The notes under the pieces are model-generated. The model saw only the letters and a program-made list of their open reading frames with translations. It did not search any database and had not been told where the DNA came from. From contig CAWATZ010000007.1 of assembly GCA_963784995.1 (NCBI GenBank), forward strand, positions 874,278 through 938,277: DNA of 64,000 nt. The letters are read 5' to 3'. Shown here piece by piece: positions 52,073 to 59,108 of the stretch. This DNA is from CAWATZ01 sp963784995 (GTDB lineage Bacteria; Planctomycetota; Planctomycetia; Gemmatales; Gemmataceae). Position 1 is the first letter of the stretch; every line of letters begins with the position of its first letter. The position numbers were made by a program, and so were the translations under genes.

Positions 52073-53672
52073 CCGGGGGAGGTTCGGGCAATTTGTATCG
52101 TCCTCGGCCTTGCTTCTCGATCTCGTCGTCATCGTACATCCGCTTCAGCAGCTTCTTGGTTGCCTCGTACCCCTTGCCGAGCTGGGCGTCGATGTCGTTG
52201 ATCGACAGCGGCTGGCCAGCGCTCCTGAGTATTTCGCGAACCCGGCACCGGTCAGGGCGCAGCGGGTCGGCTGGCTGATCGGTGATCGACCAGAGCATGG
52301 ATTGCGAGTCGAACCGAAGGTTGAGCTTCTGTTCCTTGATGTCCCGGCCGGTCACAAAGAGTGTTCCTTCCTGGGTGTGCCTGGGCCGTTCGAGTACCAG
52401 GACGGAGTCTGCTGCCCCGGTCAGGCCGGAGGTAGCCTGGACCTTATCGAGCGGGTCTTCTTCCAGTCCCCCGCCTCTCGGCTTGCGGGTGTGAGTCACG
52501 ATGACGATGGCTACGCCGCGTGCGATTGCCAGCTGCTGCAAGCCGGCGATTGCCTTGTAGTCCTCCTCGTAGATGCCGACATTCCCGCGCTGGACATCGC
52601 GGACCTTGGCCAGAGTGTCAAGGATCACGAGCCGAGCATCCGGATGCTTGTCGAGCCAGTGGGCGAGCTGGTCAAGACCGCCTTGGCCGAGCTGCGGCCA
52701 CTGGATCGCGAAGGAGAGCCCCTGCGGGCATTGTCCCTGCATTTGGGCGAGGAGGTAGCCGAGGCGACCCTGGAGCCTTCGCTGACTGTCTTCCAGGGCC
52801 AGGTAGAGAACCTCACCCGGCTGGCCTGGAATGCGTCCCAGGGCCGGCTTGCCGGAGGCAACAGCGACGGCGATCTGCATAATCAGCCAGGACTTGCCGA
52901 CCTTGGGTCGGCCAGCCAGGAGCGTTGCCCCTTCCGGGATGAGACCATCGACAGCGTAGCGAAGCGGCGGCAGTTGCAGGGCCAGGAGGTCAGCAGCGGT
53001 GAAGGTCTCGATAGGCGGCGACTGGGTCGGGGCAGCGGCAGCTTGGCCGTTGGCCTTGTGCCGCAATTGGTCAGCCCCAACCAGGTCCACCCGTTCCGCG
53101 CTCTCAATTGCGGTCTTGATCCATGCCCGGAAGCTGTTGGGGTCCGTGGCGTGCAGTACGTGCAGGTCGGCCGGGTCTTTGCAATCGCAGGGCGTGCGAA
53201 TGACGTACACGTTGCCAGCGAAGCCAAGCTGCCGCAACCGGTTCCGCACGCCCTTGACGAACGTCACACCGCCCTGGCCGGGCTCCTGGTTAATGTAGAT
53301 GTCGTCCAGGCACTCAATAGCCTCGGCGGTCAAGGCCTTGGCCGCGCCCGCCCCGGGTAGACCCAGGGCCGGCAGTTCGTGATACCAGAGCGCCCAGCAA
53401 TCACTCTCGCCCTCGACCAGGATGAAGAATCCATCCTTGCGGGCCTTGTCCAGTTTCCACAGCCCGTAGGCTTCTAGCGGCAACCCCGAAGGCCAAAAGG
53501 AACCGTCCTTGGCCTTGAGGGCGGTACGCCGCTTCTCGGCCAGCACCTCGCCGCCGTCAATTGAGTAATAGGGGATGATGACCCCGCCTTGCGGGCCGTC
53601 CCGGAGGCCAAGGCCGGCAAGGAACTCGATGGGAAGGCGCTTGTGCTGGGCCAGCGTCGCCAGGTCGATCAT
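52053..53672 (-). CDS. RepA-like protein: Toprim-like N-terminus and AAA (AAA_25) ATPase
   Basis: The ATG at 53672 gives 539 residues; a longer frame from 53753 is possible. The N-terminal half (GVIIPYYSIDGGEVLAEKRRTAL ... FILVEGESDCWALWYHELPALGLPGAG) resembles a primase/Toprim region with Glu-Gly-Glu. Residues ~260-450 form a RecA-like ATPase: Walker A in LLAGRPKVGKSWLIMQ, LYLALEDSQRRLQGRL, Walker B in ARLVILDTLAKVRD. The C-terminus looks like a winged helix (LSINDIDAQLGKGYEATKKLLKRMYDDDEIEKQG). In mobile elements this layout serves replication initiation or helicase loading. It lies next to the octamer cluster. Confidence 0.85.
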   Translation of the reverse strand: MIDLATLAQHKRLPIEFLAGLGLRDGPQGGVIIPYYSIDGGEVLAEKRRTALKAKDGSFWPSGLPLEAYGLWKLDKARKDGFFILVEGESDCWALWYHELPALGLPGAGAAKALTAEAIECLDDIYINQEPGQGGVTFVKGVRNRLRQLGFAGNVYVIRTPCDCKDPADLHVLHATDPNSFRAWIKTAIESAERVDLVGADQLRHKANGQAAAAPTQSPPIETFTAADLLALQLPPLRYAVDGLIPEGATLLAGRPKVGKSWLIMQIAVAVASGKPALGRIPGQPGEVLYLALEDSQRRLQGRLGYLLAQMQGQCPQGLSFAIQWPQLGQGGLDQLAHWLDKHPDARLVILDTLAKVRDVQRGNVGIYEEDYKAIAGLQQLAIARGVAIVIVTHTRKPRGGGLEEDPLDKVQATSGLTGAADSVLVLERPRHTQEGTLFVTGRDIKEQKLNLRFDSQSMLWSITDQPADPLRPDRCRVREILRSAGQPLSINDIDAQLGKGYEATKKLLKRMYDDDEIEKQGRGRYKLPEPPPERDRAP

Positions 53673-53683
53673 TGTCAAGCCTC

Positions 53684-53887
53684 TCACGCTCGGGCCGGGA
53701 TAGTCAGCCGCTGCACCAGCTCCTGCAATGCCTTCCAGGGCAGTCGGCGGCACTTGTCGATTTTGACGTAAGCCAGATCGCCTTTGTCCATCATGAGATA
53801 GAGCTTGGCGCGGCTGATCTGGAGAAACCGGGCCGCTTGCTCCACAGTCGCCAGCCCCTCGTTTTTCTGTCCACTACTGTCTTGCAT
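53684..53887 (-). CDS. Excisionase-like helix-turn-helix protein
   Basis: The ATG at 53887 has AAGGGGG upstream. The 67-residue product contains LATVEQAARFLQISRAKLYLMMDKGDLAYVKIDKCRRLPWKALQELVQRL, the helix-turn-helix 17/excisionase pattern. Its stop lies 11 bp upstream of the RepA-like start, so the two are probably one operon. It is divergent from the RHH gene at 53988. Likely roles are directing excision by the integrase or regulating the shared promoter region. Confidence 0.82.
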   Translation of the reverse strand: MQDSSGQKNEGLATVEQAARFLQISRAKLYLMMDKGDLAYVKIDKCRRLPWKALQELVQRLTIPARA

Positions 53888-53987
53888 TGCTTACCCCCTT
53901 GTGTTATCATGGACTCGGTTGGATTCGTGGATTCGTTTGCAGTCCACTTATACGATAGCAGACCAGGTTCCCCAGATCGGAGGCAAG
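53888..53987. promoter_or_regulatory. Divergent promoter region with tandem GGATTCGT
   Basis: This 100-bp gap separates the divergent excisionase-like and RHH genes. It contains two exact tandem GGATTCGT words (53921-53936), a possible operator, and TATACGAT (53950s) as a possible -10 for the plus strand. No confident -35 could be assigned. Confidence 0.45.
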
Positions 53988-54365
53988 ATGGCGAAGAAAA
54001 AGAGGGCGGGGCAAATAACGCTTCGGGTTGCGCCGGAAGTACGCGAAAAACTGGCAAGGATCGCGGAGGTTCTGGGCGTGGACATGAACGGCCTGCTGAA
54101 CCAGATAATCCGGCTGGCCTTGCCCGCCTTCGAGATTGAAGCGCACGTCATCCAGATGAGTGTCGCGGAGGTCTCGGAGAGAAGCGCTGTGCTTTTCCAG
54201 GAATGGAGCAAAGCGAACCCGGAGCGTCCTCCGGCCGATTTCTGGACGGAGTGGTTAGAGCAGCTGGAACAGAAGCGGGCGCGGCCCGAGCCGAGAGTGC
54301 AGCCAGGCGAGGGCAGCTGTAAAGGCGATTGTGTCGGTTGTGTCCGTTGTGTCAAGCATCACTGA
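53988..54365 (+). CDS. Ribbon-helix-helix-like DNA-binding protein
   Basis: The ATG at 53988 has CGGAGGCAAG upstream. The 125-residue protein opens with MAKKKRAGQITLRVAPEVREKLARIAEVLGVDMNGLLNQIIRLALP, the beta-helix-helix pattern of Arc/CopG-type repressors. The rest is a helical extension with a Cys-rich end (GDCVGCVRCVKHH) that could bind metal. It is followed 14 bp later by the integrase gene, so it probably regulates integration or element gene expression. Confidence 0.78.
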   Translation: MAKKKRAGQITLRVAPEVREKLARIAEVLGVDMNGLLNQIIRLALPAFEIEAHVIQMSVAEVSERSAVLFQEWSKANPERPPADFWTEWLEQLEQKRARPEPRVQPGEGSCKGDCVGCVRCVKHH

Positions 54366-54379
54366 GAGGAGAACGCACC

Positions 54380-55527
54380 ATGTCAAGAAAGCGACGAGGA
54401 CGAGGCGAAGGTAGCATCCGCTACCGGGCCGACAAGGACCTGTGGGTGTGCGAGGTCCGGTTGCCGAACGGCAAGCGGCGGACCGCGTACGCCAAGACCA
54501 AGGCCGAGGCACAGGAGAAGCTCCGCGAGATGCAGAATGAAGGGCTGGCCGGCATCGGTGCCGATCCGGAGAGGCGGACCGTTGGCCAGTACCTGAGCGC
54601 CTGGCTGGAGACGACGGCCAAGAGGAGCCTGCGGAATGGCACCTGGGTACGTTACGAGCAACTGGTGCGGCTGCGGCTCGTTCCACACCTGGGGGAAGCC
54701 CGGCTCGACAAGCTGACCCCCTGCCACGTTGAGCAGCTGCTGTCCGATCTGGAGAAGGCCGGCGTCAAGCCGCGAGGCCAGCAGATGGCCGTCAACGTCC
54801 TGGGCCGGGCCTGCAAGGATGCCGTGCGGCTGAAGCTCATTGCGAGCAACCCGGTTCGCGACGTGGTCAAGCCGAAGCCACCGAAGCCGGAAATGCAGGT
54901 GTACGGGCCGGACGAAGTGAGCCGATTCCTGGCCGGAGCTGCCACGGATCGCCTTTCGCCCTGTACATTCTGGCCATTGACTCGGGCATGCGTGAAGGCG
55001 AGCTGTTTGCCCTGGAATGGACGGACATCGATTTCGAGGCCGGTTGGGTACTGGTGCAGCGGGCGTTGAAGGAAGTCAAGGGTCAGCTGTCGGTGGAGGA
55101 GCTGAAGACGGCCAAGAGCCGGCGCCGGCTCCAGGTATCGCGCTTCACCCTCGACGCGCTGCACGAACACCGCAAGCAGCAGCTGGCCGAGGGCACGGCC
55201 GGGAAGCTGGTCTTCTGCGACACGGAAGGCAACTACCTGCGCCGGCCGAACGTGGCGCGGCGCTCGTTTCATCCGATCCTCAAGCGGGCGGGCCTGCCTC
55301 GGATTCGTTTCCACGATCTGCGGCATACCTGCGCGACGCTGCTGCTCCTGGCCAACGAGCATACCAAGGTGGTCAGCGAGCGGCTCGGGCACGCCTCGAC
55401 CCAGACAACCGAGAACTCCTACAGCCACGTTCTCCCGACCATGCAGCAGCGGGTCGCCGAGGCGATGAACAAGATCCTCGGTCAGGCCAGGGCGAAGAAC
55501 CAGGCCGGCGAGGCGGAAGCCGGTTGA
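54380..55527 (+). pseudogene. Tyrosine recombinase/integrase, split by a frameshift
   Basis: The ATG at 54380 has AGAGGAG upstream. The N-terminal arm-binding domain (GRGEGSIRYRADKDLWVCEVRLPNGKRRTAYAKTKAEAQEKL) and core-binding domain (TVGQYLSAWLETTAKRSLRNGTWVRYEQLVRLRLVPHLG) are in one frame to about 54955. The catalytic domain follows in another frame: Arg in SGMREGELFALEW, Lys in LKTAKSRRRLQ, HDLRHTCATLLL, LGHASTQTT and the nucleophile Tyr in ENSYSHV. One missing base after GATCGCCT explains the break. All catalytic residues survive, so it may be a sequencing indel or very recent decay. It lies 170 bp from the tRNA. Confidence 0.9.
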
Positions 55528-55619
55528 ACCGGGAGGACTCCTTGCAGGATGAAGCCGACGTGCCTACAATACCGATGCAATGGAAGGCCGTTTGCGGAGC
55601 CAGGGAGGCCAGGGCCAAG

Positions 55620-55641
55620 AATGGCGGTACAATGGCGGTAC
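55620..55641 (+). promoter_or_regulatory. Candidate integrase arm-type sites, right end
   Basis: Two exact tandem copies of AATGGCGGTAC lie 56 bp before the right att repeat. They differ at one base from the left-end pair ATTGGCGGTAC. Confidence 0.65.
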
Positions 55642-55697
55642 TGAGGCAGTCAAGGAGGGAGCCAGAAAAGCCGTAAGTCCTGAACTGGCAAGTATTT

Positions 55698-55772
55698 GGC
55701 GGCGTAGCTCAGCCCGGTTAGAGCAGCGGCTTCATAAGCCGCGTGTCACTGGTTCAAATCCAGTCGCCGCTA
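55698..55772 (+). tRNA. tRNA-Met (anticodon CAT)
   Basis: All parts of a 75-base cloverleaf are present: acceptor GGCGGCG/CGCCGCT, D stem GCTC/GAGC with loop AGCCCGGTTA, anticodon stem GCGGC/GCCGC with loop TTCATAA, variable GTGTC, T stem ACTGG/CCAGT with loop TTCAAAT, discriminator A. CCA is not encoded. The acceptor ends in a G-T pair. It is elongator-type; a tRNA-Ile2 with a modified C34 cannot be ruled out. The first 44 bases duplicate the left end of the element. Confidence 0.93.
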
Positions 55773-55801
55773 CTTGACGCAAGTCCTTCATCGAACGCTC
55801 G

Positions 55802-57517
55802 TTAGCTCAACGCGGTCAGAGGATTACCCCAGGAGAGGCGTTGACCAAATCGCTCCTTGAGCTTCCCGCAGATCGGGTCTTCCCCATAGGGCCATTCCCC
55901 GCCGTGCAGACGCTCCAGCCCGCTCAGGTAAGGCGAGCGCAGCAGCGCTTCCGCGCCGGAGGGAGACAGCTCATTGCAGGCAATGTTCAGCCAGCGCAGC
56001 CGGTCGGCACCCGAACAGGTCCCCAGCAGACGGAGGCCCTCGGAGCCGACGTTGGGCGTCCCCGCCGGCTGGAGTGGCTGGGGATAGTCATAATACTCAT
56101 CGTCCCAGGCTTCTCCGCTGACGTCCAGCCAGCGTAGCCGGCTCAGCGTGGGCGACTCCAGCAGGGCCCGGAAGCCCTCGCGTCCGATCCCGTTGCCGCT
56201 CAGGTCAAGAGTGGTCAGCCGGGCCAGGTGCGGCGAAGAGGCCAGAGCCGCAGCCCCGGCCGGTCCGATCTTGTGGTTCCGCAAGGAAAGGCTCTCCAGA
56301 CCCGCCAGGCGTGGGCAGCCGGCCAGAAGCGCGATCAGCTCATCCGCGACGCCCTCGGAATGGGGAGCGTTGTCCCAGTACCCCGTCAGCGTCAGGGAGC
56401 GCAGTCGGGTCAGTGCCGGCAGTTCCAGCAGGGGGCGGAGCTGATCGGCCGGGCTCGCCTGGCCACCCTGAAGGTACAGTTCCAGCCAGCACAGGGTCGG
56501 GATGGTTTCCAGCAGCTGAGGGATGGCCTCCTGCCTCCGTTCGCGGATGCGGGCCGGGAAGCCGAGCCAGCAGTCCTGGACACTGTGCCAGGGCAAACCC
56601 TGGCTCCAGCGCCGACCGTGAGCCTCGGCCAGAAACGCTTCGCGCTCATCGCAACACCGAGGCGGCGGCCCGTAGCCCGGATGACGGCGAGCTCGCTCGC
56701 ATTGCAGGCGGATGAACTCCGCCCGGGCCGGATCGTCGTGTTCGTCCAGCCAGTCGGAAAGGACCAGACAGGAAGCTGGATCGTTCCGGTCCTCCACGAT
56801 GGCCGACAGGAAAGCCTGTCCCTCGGCACAATCCAGTGGATCTCCTTTGACTTCGAGTACGTGGTGCAGCAGCTCGATAAACTGGCCCAGGGCCCACCTC
56901 AGACTTTGAGGTCCGCTCAGGGAGCCATGGCCCCCATGGCCTGCAACACGGGACAGTTCGTTGAGAGAGGCCGAGGCCGTCTCCAGCAACTGCTGCCAGT
57001 GCTGGCGGGAAGTGCCTTCGAGCAGCTCGGCCGGCAGCCGAGCCCGTTCGGGATGAAAGGCCTGGTGCCGGGGAACGCAGTCGCTCCAGGTAAAGGTGTG
57101 CTTGCCAACCTGAGCCACGGGCACGTGGTTGCGAAGCACCCGGACCAGGTGAGCGCCCTTGCGGCGCTGGTTGAGCCAGTTAGCCGCCTTGACTGCCGGA
57201 TGAGCCGGATCGTAGAACCTCTTGCCTGGGTTCAGCTCCTTGAGCCGGCGCAGCAACAGCAGCCCGGGCCGGAGCCCGGCCCAGCCATGCTTCCAGACCA
57301 GGGCCTCGGTCAGCCGGCCGGCCAGCTGCGGGTCCTTGCTGCGAGTGCGCAGCAGTTCGGTGGCGCGAGCGATGATTCCATCCCAGTCGGGCGAGAAGCC
57401 GCCTCGTTTCCTCCGCAGCGCATCCAGGGCAAGCAGCTCCTTGCTGGTGAGAGAGCGATTGCGCCGGTTGAGGGGAGCAAGGAGGGGTTCCAGGTCGAGG
57501 ACAGGCGTCTGAATCAT
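55802..57517 (-). CDS. TIGR02996 repeat-companion protein with ImpA_N-like and leucine-rich-repeat regions
   Basis: The ATG at 57517 gives 571 residues; a frame start at 57553 is less likely. Residues ~15-95 (SLTSKELLALDALRRKRGGFSPDWDGIIARATELLRTRSKDPQLAGRLTEALVWKHGWAGLRPGLLLL) resemble the ImpA N-terminal domain seen in type VI secretion proteins. Residues ~235-275 (AFLSAIVEDRNDPASCLVLSDWLDEHDDPARAEFIRLQ) are the TIGR02996 domain typical of Gemmata relatives. The C-terminal part has about six leucine-rich repeats (LAGLESLSLRNHKIGPAGAAALAS). The function is unknown. Confidence 0.82.
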   Translation of the reverse strand: MIQTPVLDLEPLLAPLNRRNRSLTSKELLALDALRRKRGGFSPDWDGIIARATELLRTRSKDPQLAGRLTEALVWKHGWAGLRPGLLLLRRLKELNPGKRFYDPAHPAVKAANWLNQRRKGAHLVRVLRNHVPVAQVGKHTFTWSDCVPRHQAFHPERARLPAELLEGTSRQHWQQLLETASASLNELSRVAGHGGHGSLSGPQSLRWALGQFIELLHHVLEVKGDPLDCAEGQAFLSAIVEDRNDPASCLVLSDWLDEHDDPARAEFIRLQCERARRHPGYGPPPRCCDEREAFLAEAHGRRWSQGLPWHSVQDCWLGFPARIRERRQEAIPQLLETIPTLCWLELYLQGGQASPADQLRPLLELPALTRLRSLTLTGYWDNAPHSEGVADELIALLAGCPRLAGLESLSLRNHKIGPAGAAALASSPHLARLTTLDLSGNGIGREGFRALLESPTLSRLRWLDVSGEAWDDEYYDYPQPLQPAGTPNVGSEGLRLLGTCSGADRLRWLNIACNELSPSGAEALLRSPYLSGLERLHGGEWPYGEDPICGKLKERFGQRLSWGNPLTALS

Positions 57518-57815
57518 GAGGGCCTCGTGGGCTGAGTGTTTCGGACAAGACATCTGGGGCCTTCAGCAAGACAGCGCCACAGCGATTCGAGTTCGTTGGC
57601 TGGATGACGCGGAGGATCGCCGGGATGCTCTGACTGCTGGTACTTGGGGTCTTGCCTCTGTCTCCGGGCGGGCTGCCCTGGATTGGCACAAGGAAGCCAG
57701 CTCAGCGGGCCGATAATCTCTTGATGGCGATTTATACTGGGCGGGGAAGCATCTTCTGTATACAATGGGCGCACGTACAGAATACTTGGCCCTATTCCTG
57801 GAGCGGGGAGCAGCC

Positions 57816-58817
57816 ATGTCACAAGCCGCGGTCACCGATCACCTCCAGCAGCCAGCCGGGGACCTTGGGCTCTCCCGGTTCCTCGCGGAACCCTTACTAT
57901 CGCTCGAAGACCCTCAGAAGGACATTCCACGCATTGCCAAGGACAAGGGACTAATGGCCGAGATCGAGCGGACCCTGCCGCTCATCCCCACCGAGCATCA
58001 CTTTTATCGGCAAGATTCCCGGGAGATGGTCCTTCCGCCGGCGAGCGTCCATCTCGTCCTGACTTCGCCACCCTACTGGACGCTCAAGGAGTACAACCAG
58101 ACCGACGGGCAACTCGGCTCCATCGCGGAGTACGAGCAGTTCCTCACCGAACTGGACAAGGTCTGGCAGCGGTGTTTTGAAGCCCTCGTCCCAGGCGGCC
58201 GGCTGGTCTGCGTGGTGGGCGACGTTTGCCTGTCGCGCCGTCAGAACAAGGGCCGTCACACGGTCGTGCCGCTGCACGCCTCCATTCAGGAGCATTGCCG
58301 GGCCATCGGCTTCGACAACCTGGCTCCGATTGTCTGGCACAAAATCGCCAATGCCCAGCTCGAGGCCGAAGGCAACGGCGCTGGCTTTCTGGGCAAGCCC
58401 TACGAGCCGAACTCGGTCATCAAGAACGACATCGAGTTCATCCTCATGCAGCGCAAGCCCGGCGGCTACCGGACTCCGGACCTGCCCACGCGGATTCTCA
58501 GCATCATTTCCGAGGCCAACTACCAGGCGTGGTTCCAGCAAATCTGGACCGGGCTGACTGGCGCTTCCACTCGCGATCACCCCGCTCCTTATCCGGTGGA
58601 ACTGGCTACCCGGCTGATCCGCATGTTCTCCTTCGTCGGAGACACGGTCCTCGACCCGTTTCTCGGCACCGGGACGACCTCGCTGGCCGCGGCCCAGTGT
58701 GGTCGGAACAGCATTGGCGTTGAAGTGGACCCCGAGTATTTGAGCTTCGCACGCACTCGGGTTTCGGTGAAAACGGCAGGGTTGTTCACGACAACGACGC
58801 TCAAGGTCCACCTTTGA
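57816..58817 (+). CDS. Type II DNA methyltransferase, beta-class (TSPPY)
   Basis: I chose the ATG at 57816 because GGGGAG lies upstream; an ATG at 57765 has no such site. The 333-residue enzyme has motif IV TSPPYWTLKEY near residue 83 and motif I DPFLGTGTTSLAAAQCGRNSIGVEVDPEYL near the C-terminus, which is the beta-class order. SPPY fits N4-cytosine or N6-adenine methylation. It methylates DNA with S-adenosylmethionine. Only 12 bp separate it from a restriction-endonuclease remnant of the XhoI/PaeR7I type, so it was probably the protecting enzyme of that system. Confidence 0.88.
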   Translation: MSQAAVTDHLQQPAGDLGLSRFLAEPLLSLEDPQKDIPRIAKDKGLMAEIERTLPLIPTEHHFYRQDSREMVLPPASVHLVLTSPPYWTLKEYNQTDGQLGSIAEYEQFLTELDKVWQRCFEALVPGGRLVCVVGDVCLSRRQNKGRHTVVPLHASIQEHCRAIGFDNLAPIVWHKIANAQLEAEGNGAGFLGKPYEPNSVIKNDIEFILMQRKPGGYRTPDLPTRILSIISEANYQAWFQQIWTGLTGASTRDHPAPYPVELATRLIRMFSFVGDTVLDPFLGTGTTSLAAAQCGRNSIGVEVDPEYLSFARTRVSVKTAGLFTTTTLKVHL

Positions 58818-58829
58818 GGCTGGCAGCGA

Positions 58830-59108
58830 TGAGTAACCTGCTTGCGGATCTCGACCAGCGCCTCCGTCAGGCGATTGTCTTCTTCTGGGAACGCCGGGGC
58901 AGCCAATCCCAGAAGCAAGGAGGCGATGAAGGGAGACAAAGATCGGGGTGACCGCAGCGCTGTCACAGGGGGCAAGCATCTCGATGGCTTCCGCGAGTTG
59001 GTGGCAGCAGTTCTCGAGGCGGCTGGTCTTCAGCGTGCCACCATCTGCTGGCGGAAGAAGACGGAGCTGCCCGGCTGGTTCCGCATTGTGTGGAACATGC
59101 CGATTTAA
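58830..59108 (+). pseudogene. XhoI/PaeR7I-like restriction endonuclease fragment, frameshifted and truncated
   Basis: The ATG at 58830 starts MSNLLADLDQRLRQAIVFFWERRGSQSQKQGG. After a one-base shift near 58930 the neighbouring frame continues KDRGDRSAVTGGKHLDGFRELVAAVLEAAGL ... ELPGWFR. The pattern (KDxGxRxAVTGGKxMDGF ... LPGFFRPTKxWDL) is that of the XhoI/PaeR7I endonuclease family, from memory. The protein should be roughly twice as long; here it ends in IVWNMPI at 59108, where an unrelated convergent gene begins. The nuclease is thus inactive. Confidence 0.65.

Larger units (their letters stand above)
46207..55741. mobile_element. Integrative element inserted in a tRNA-Met(CAT) gene
   Basis: An exact 44-bp direct repeat, the 5' half of the tRNA-Met gene, bounds the element at 46207-46250 and 55698-55741. 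The right copy continues into a complete tRNA; the left copy stops at the anticodon stem. Inside are a tyrosine integrase beside the right end, an RHH protein, two small HTH/excisionase-like proteins, a RepA-like Toprim/AAA protein, an octamer cluster resembling iterons, and three small genes at the left. Paired 11-bp repeats near each end look like integrase arm sites. No capsid, relaxase or conjugation genes are seen, so it resembles a plasmid-like integrative element or a phage satellite. Confidence 0.85.

Noticed and set aside
51650..52132. ORFs across the GTCCCTTT cluster
   Set aside because: They encode repeats of the octamer translated in both directions, with no ribosome-binding site or family resemblance.
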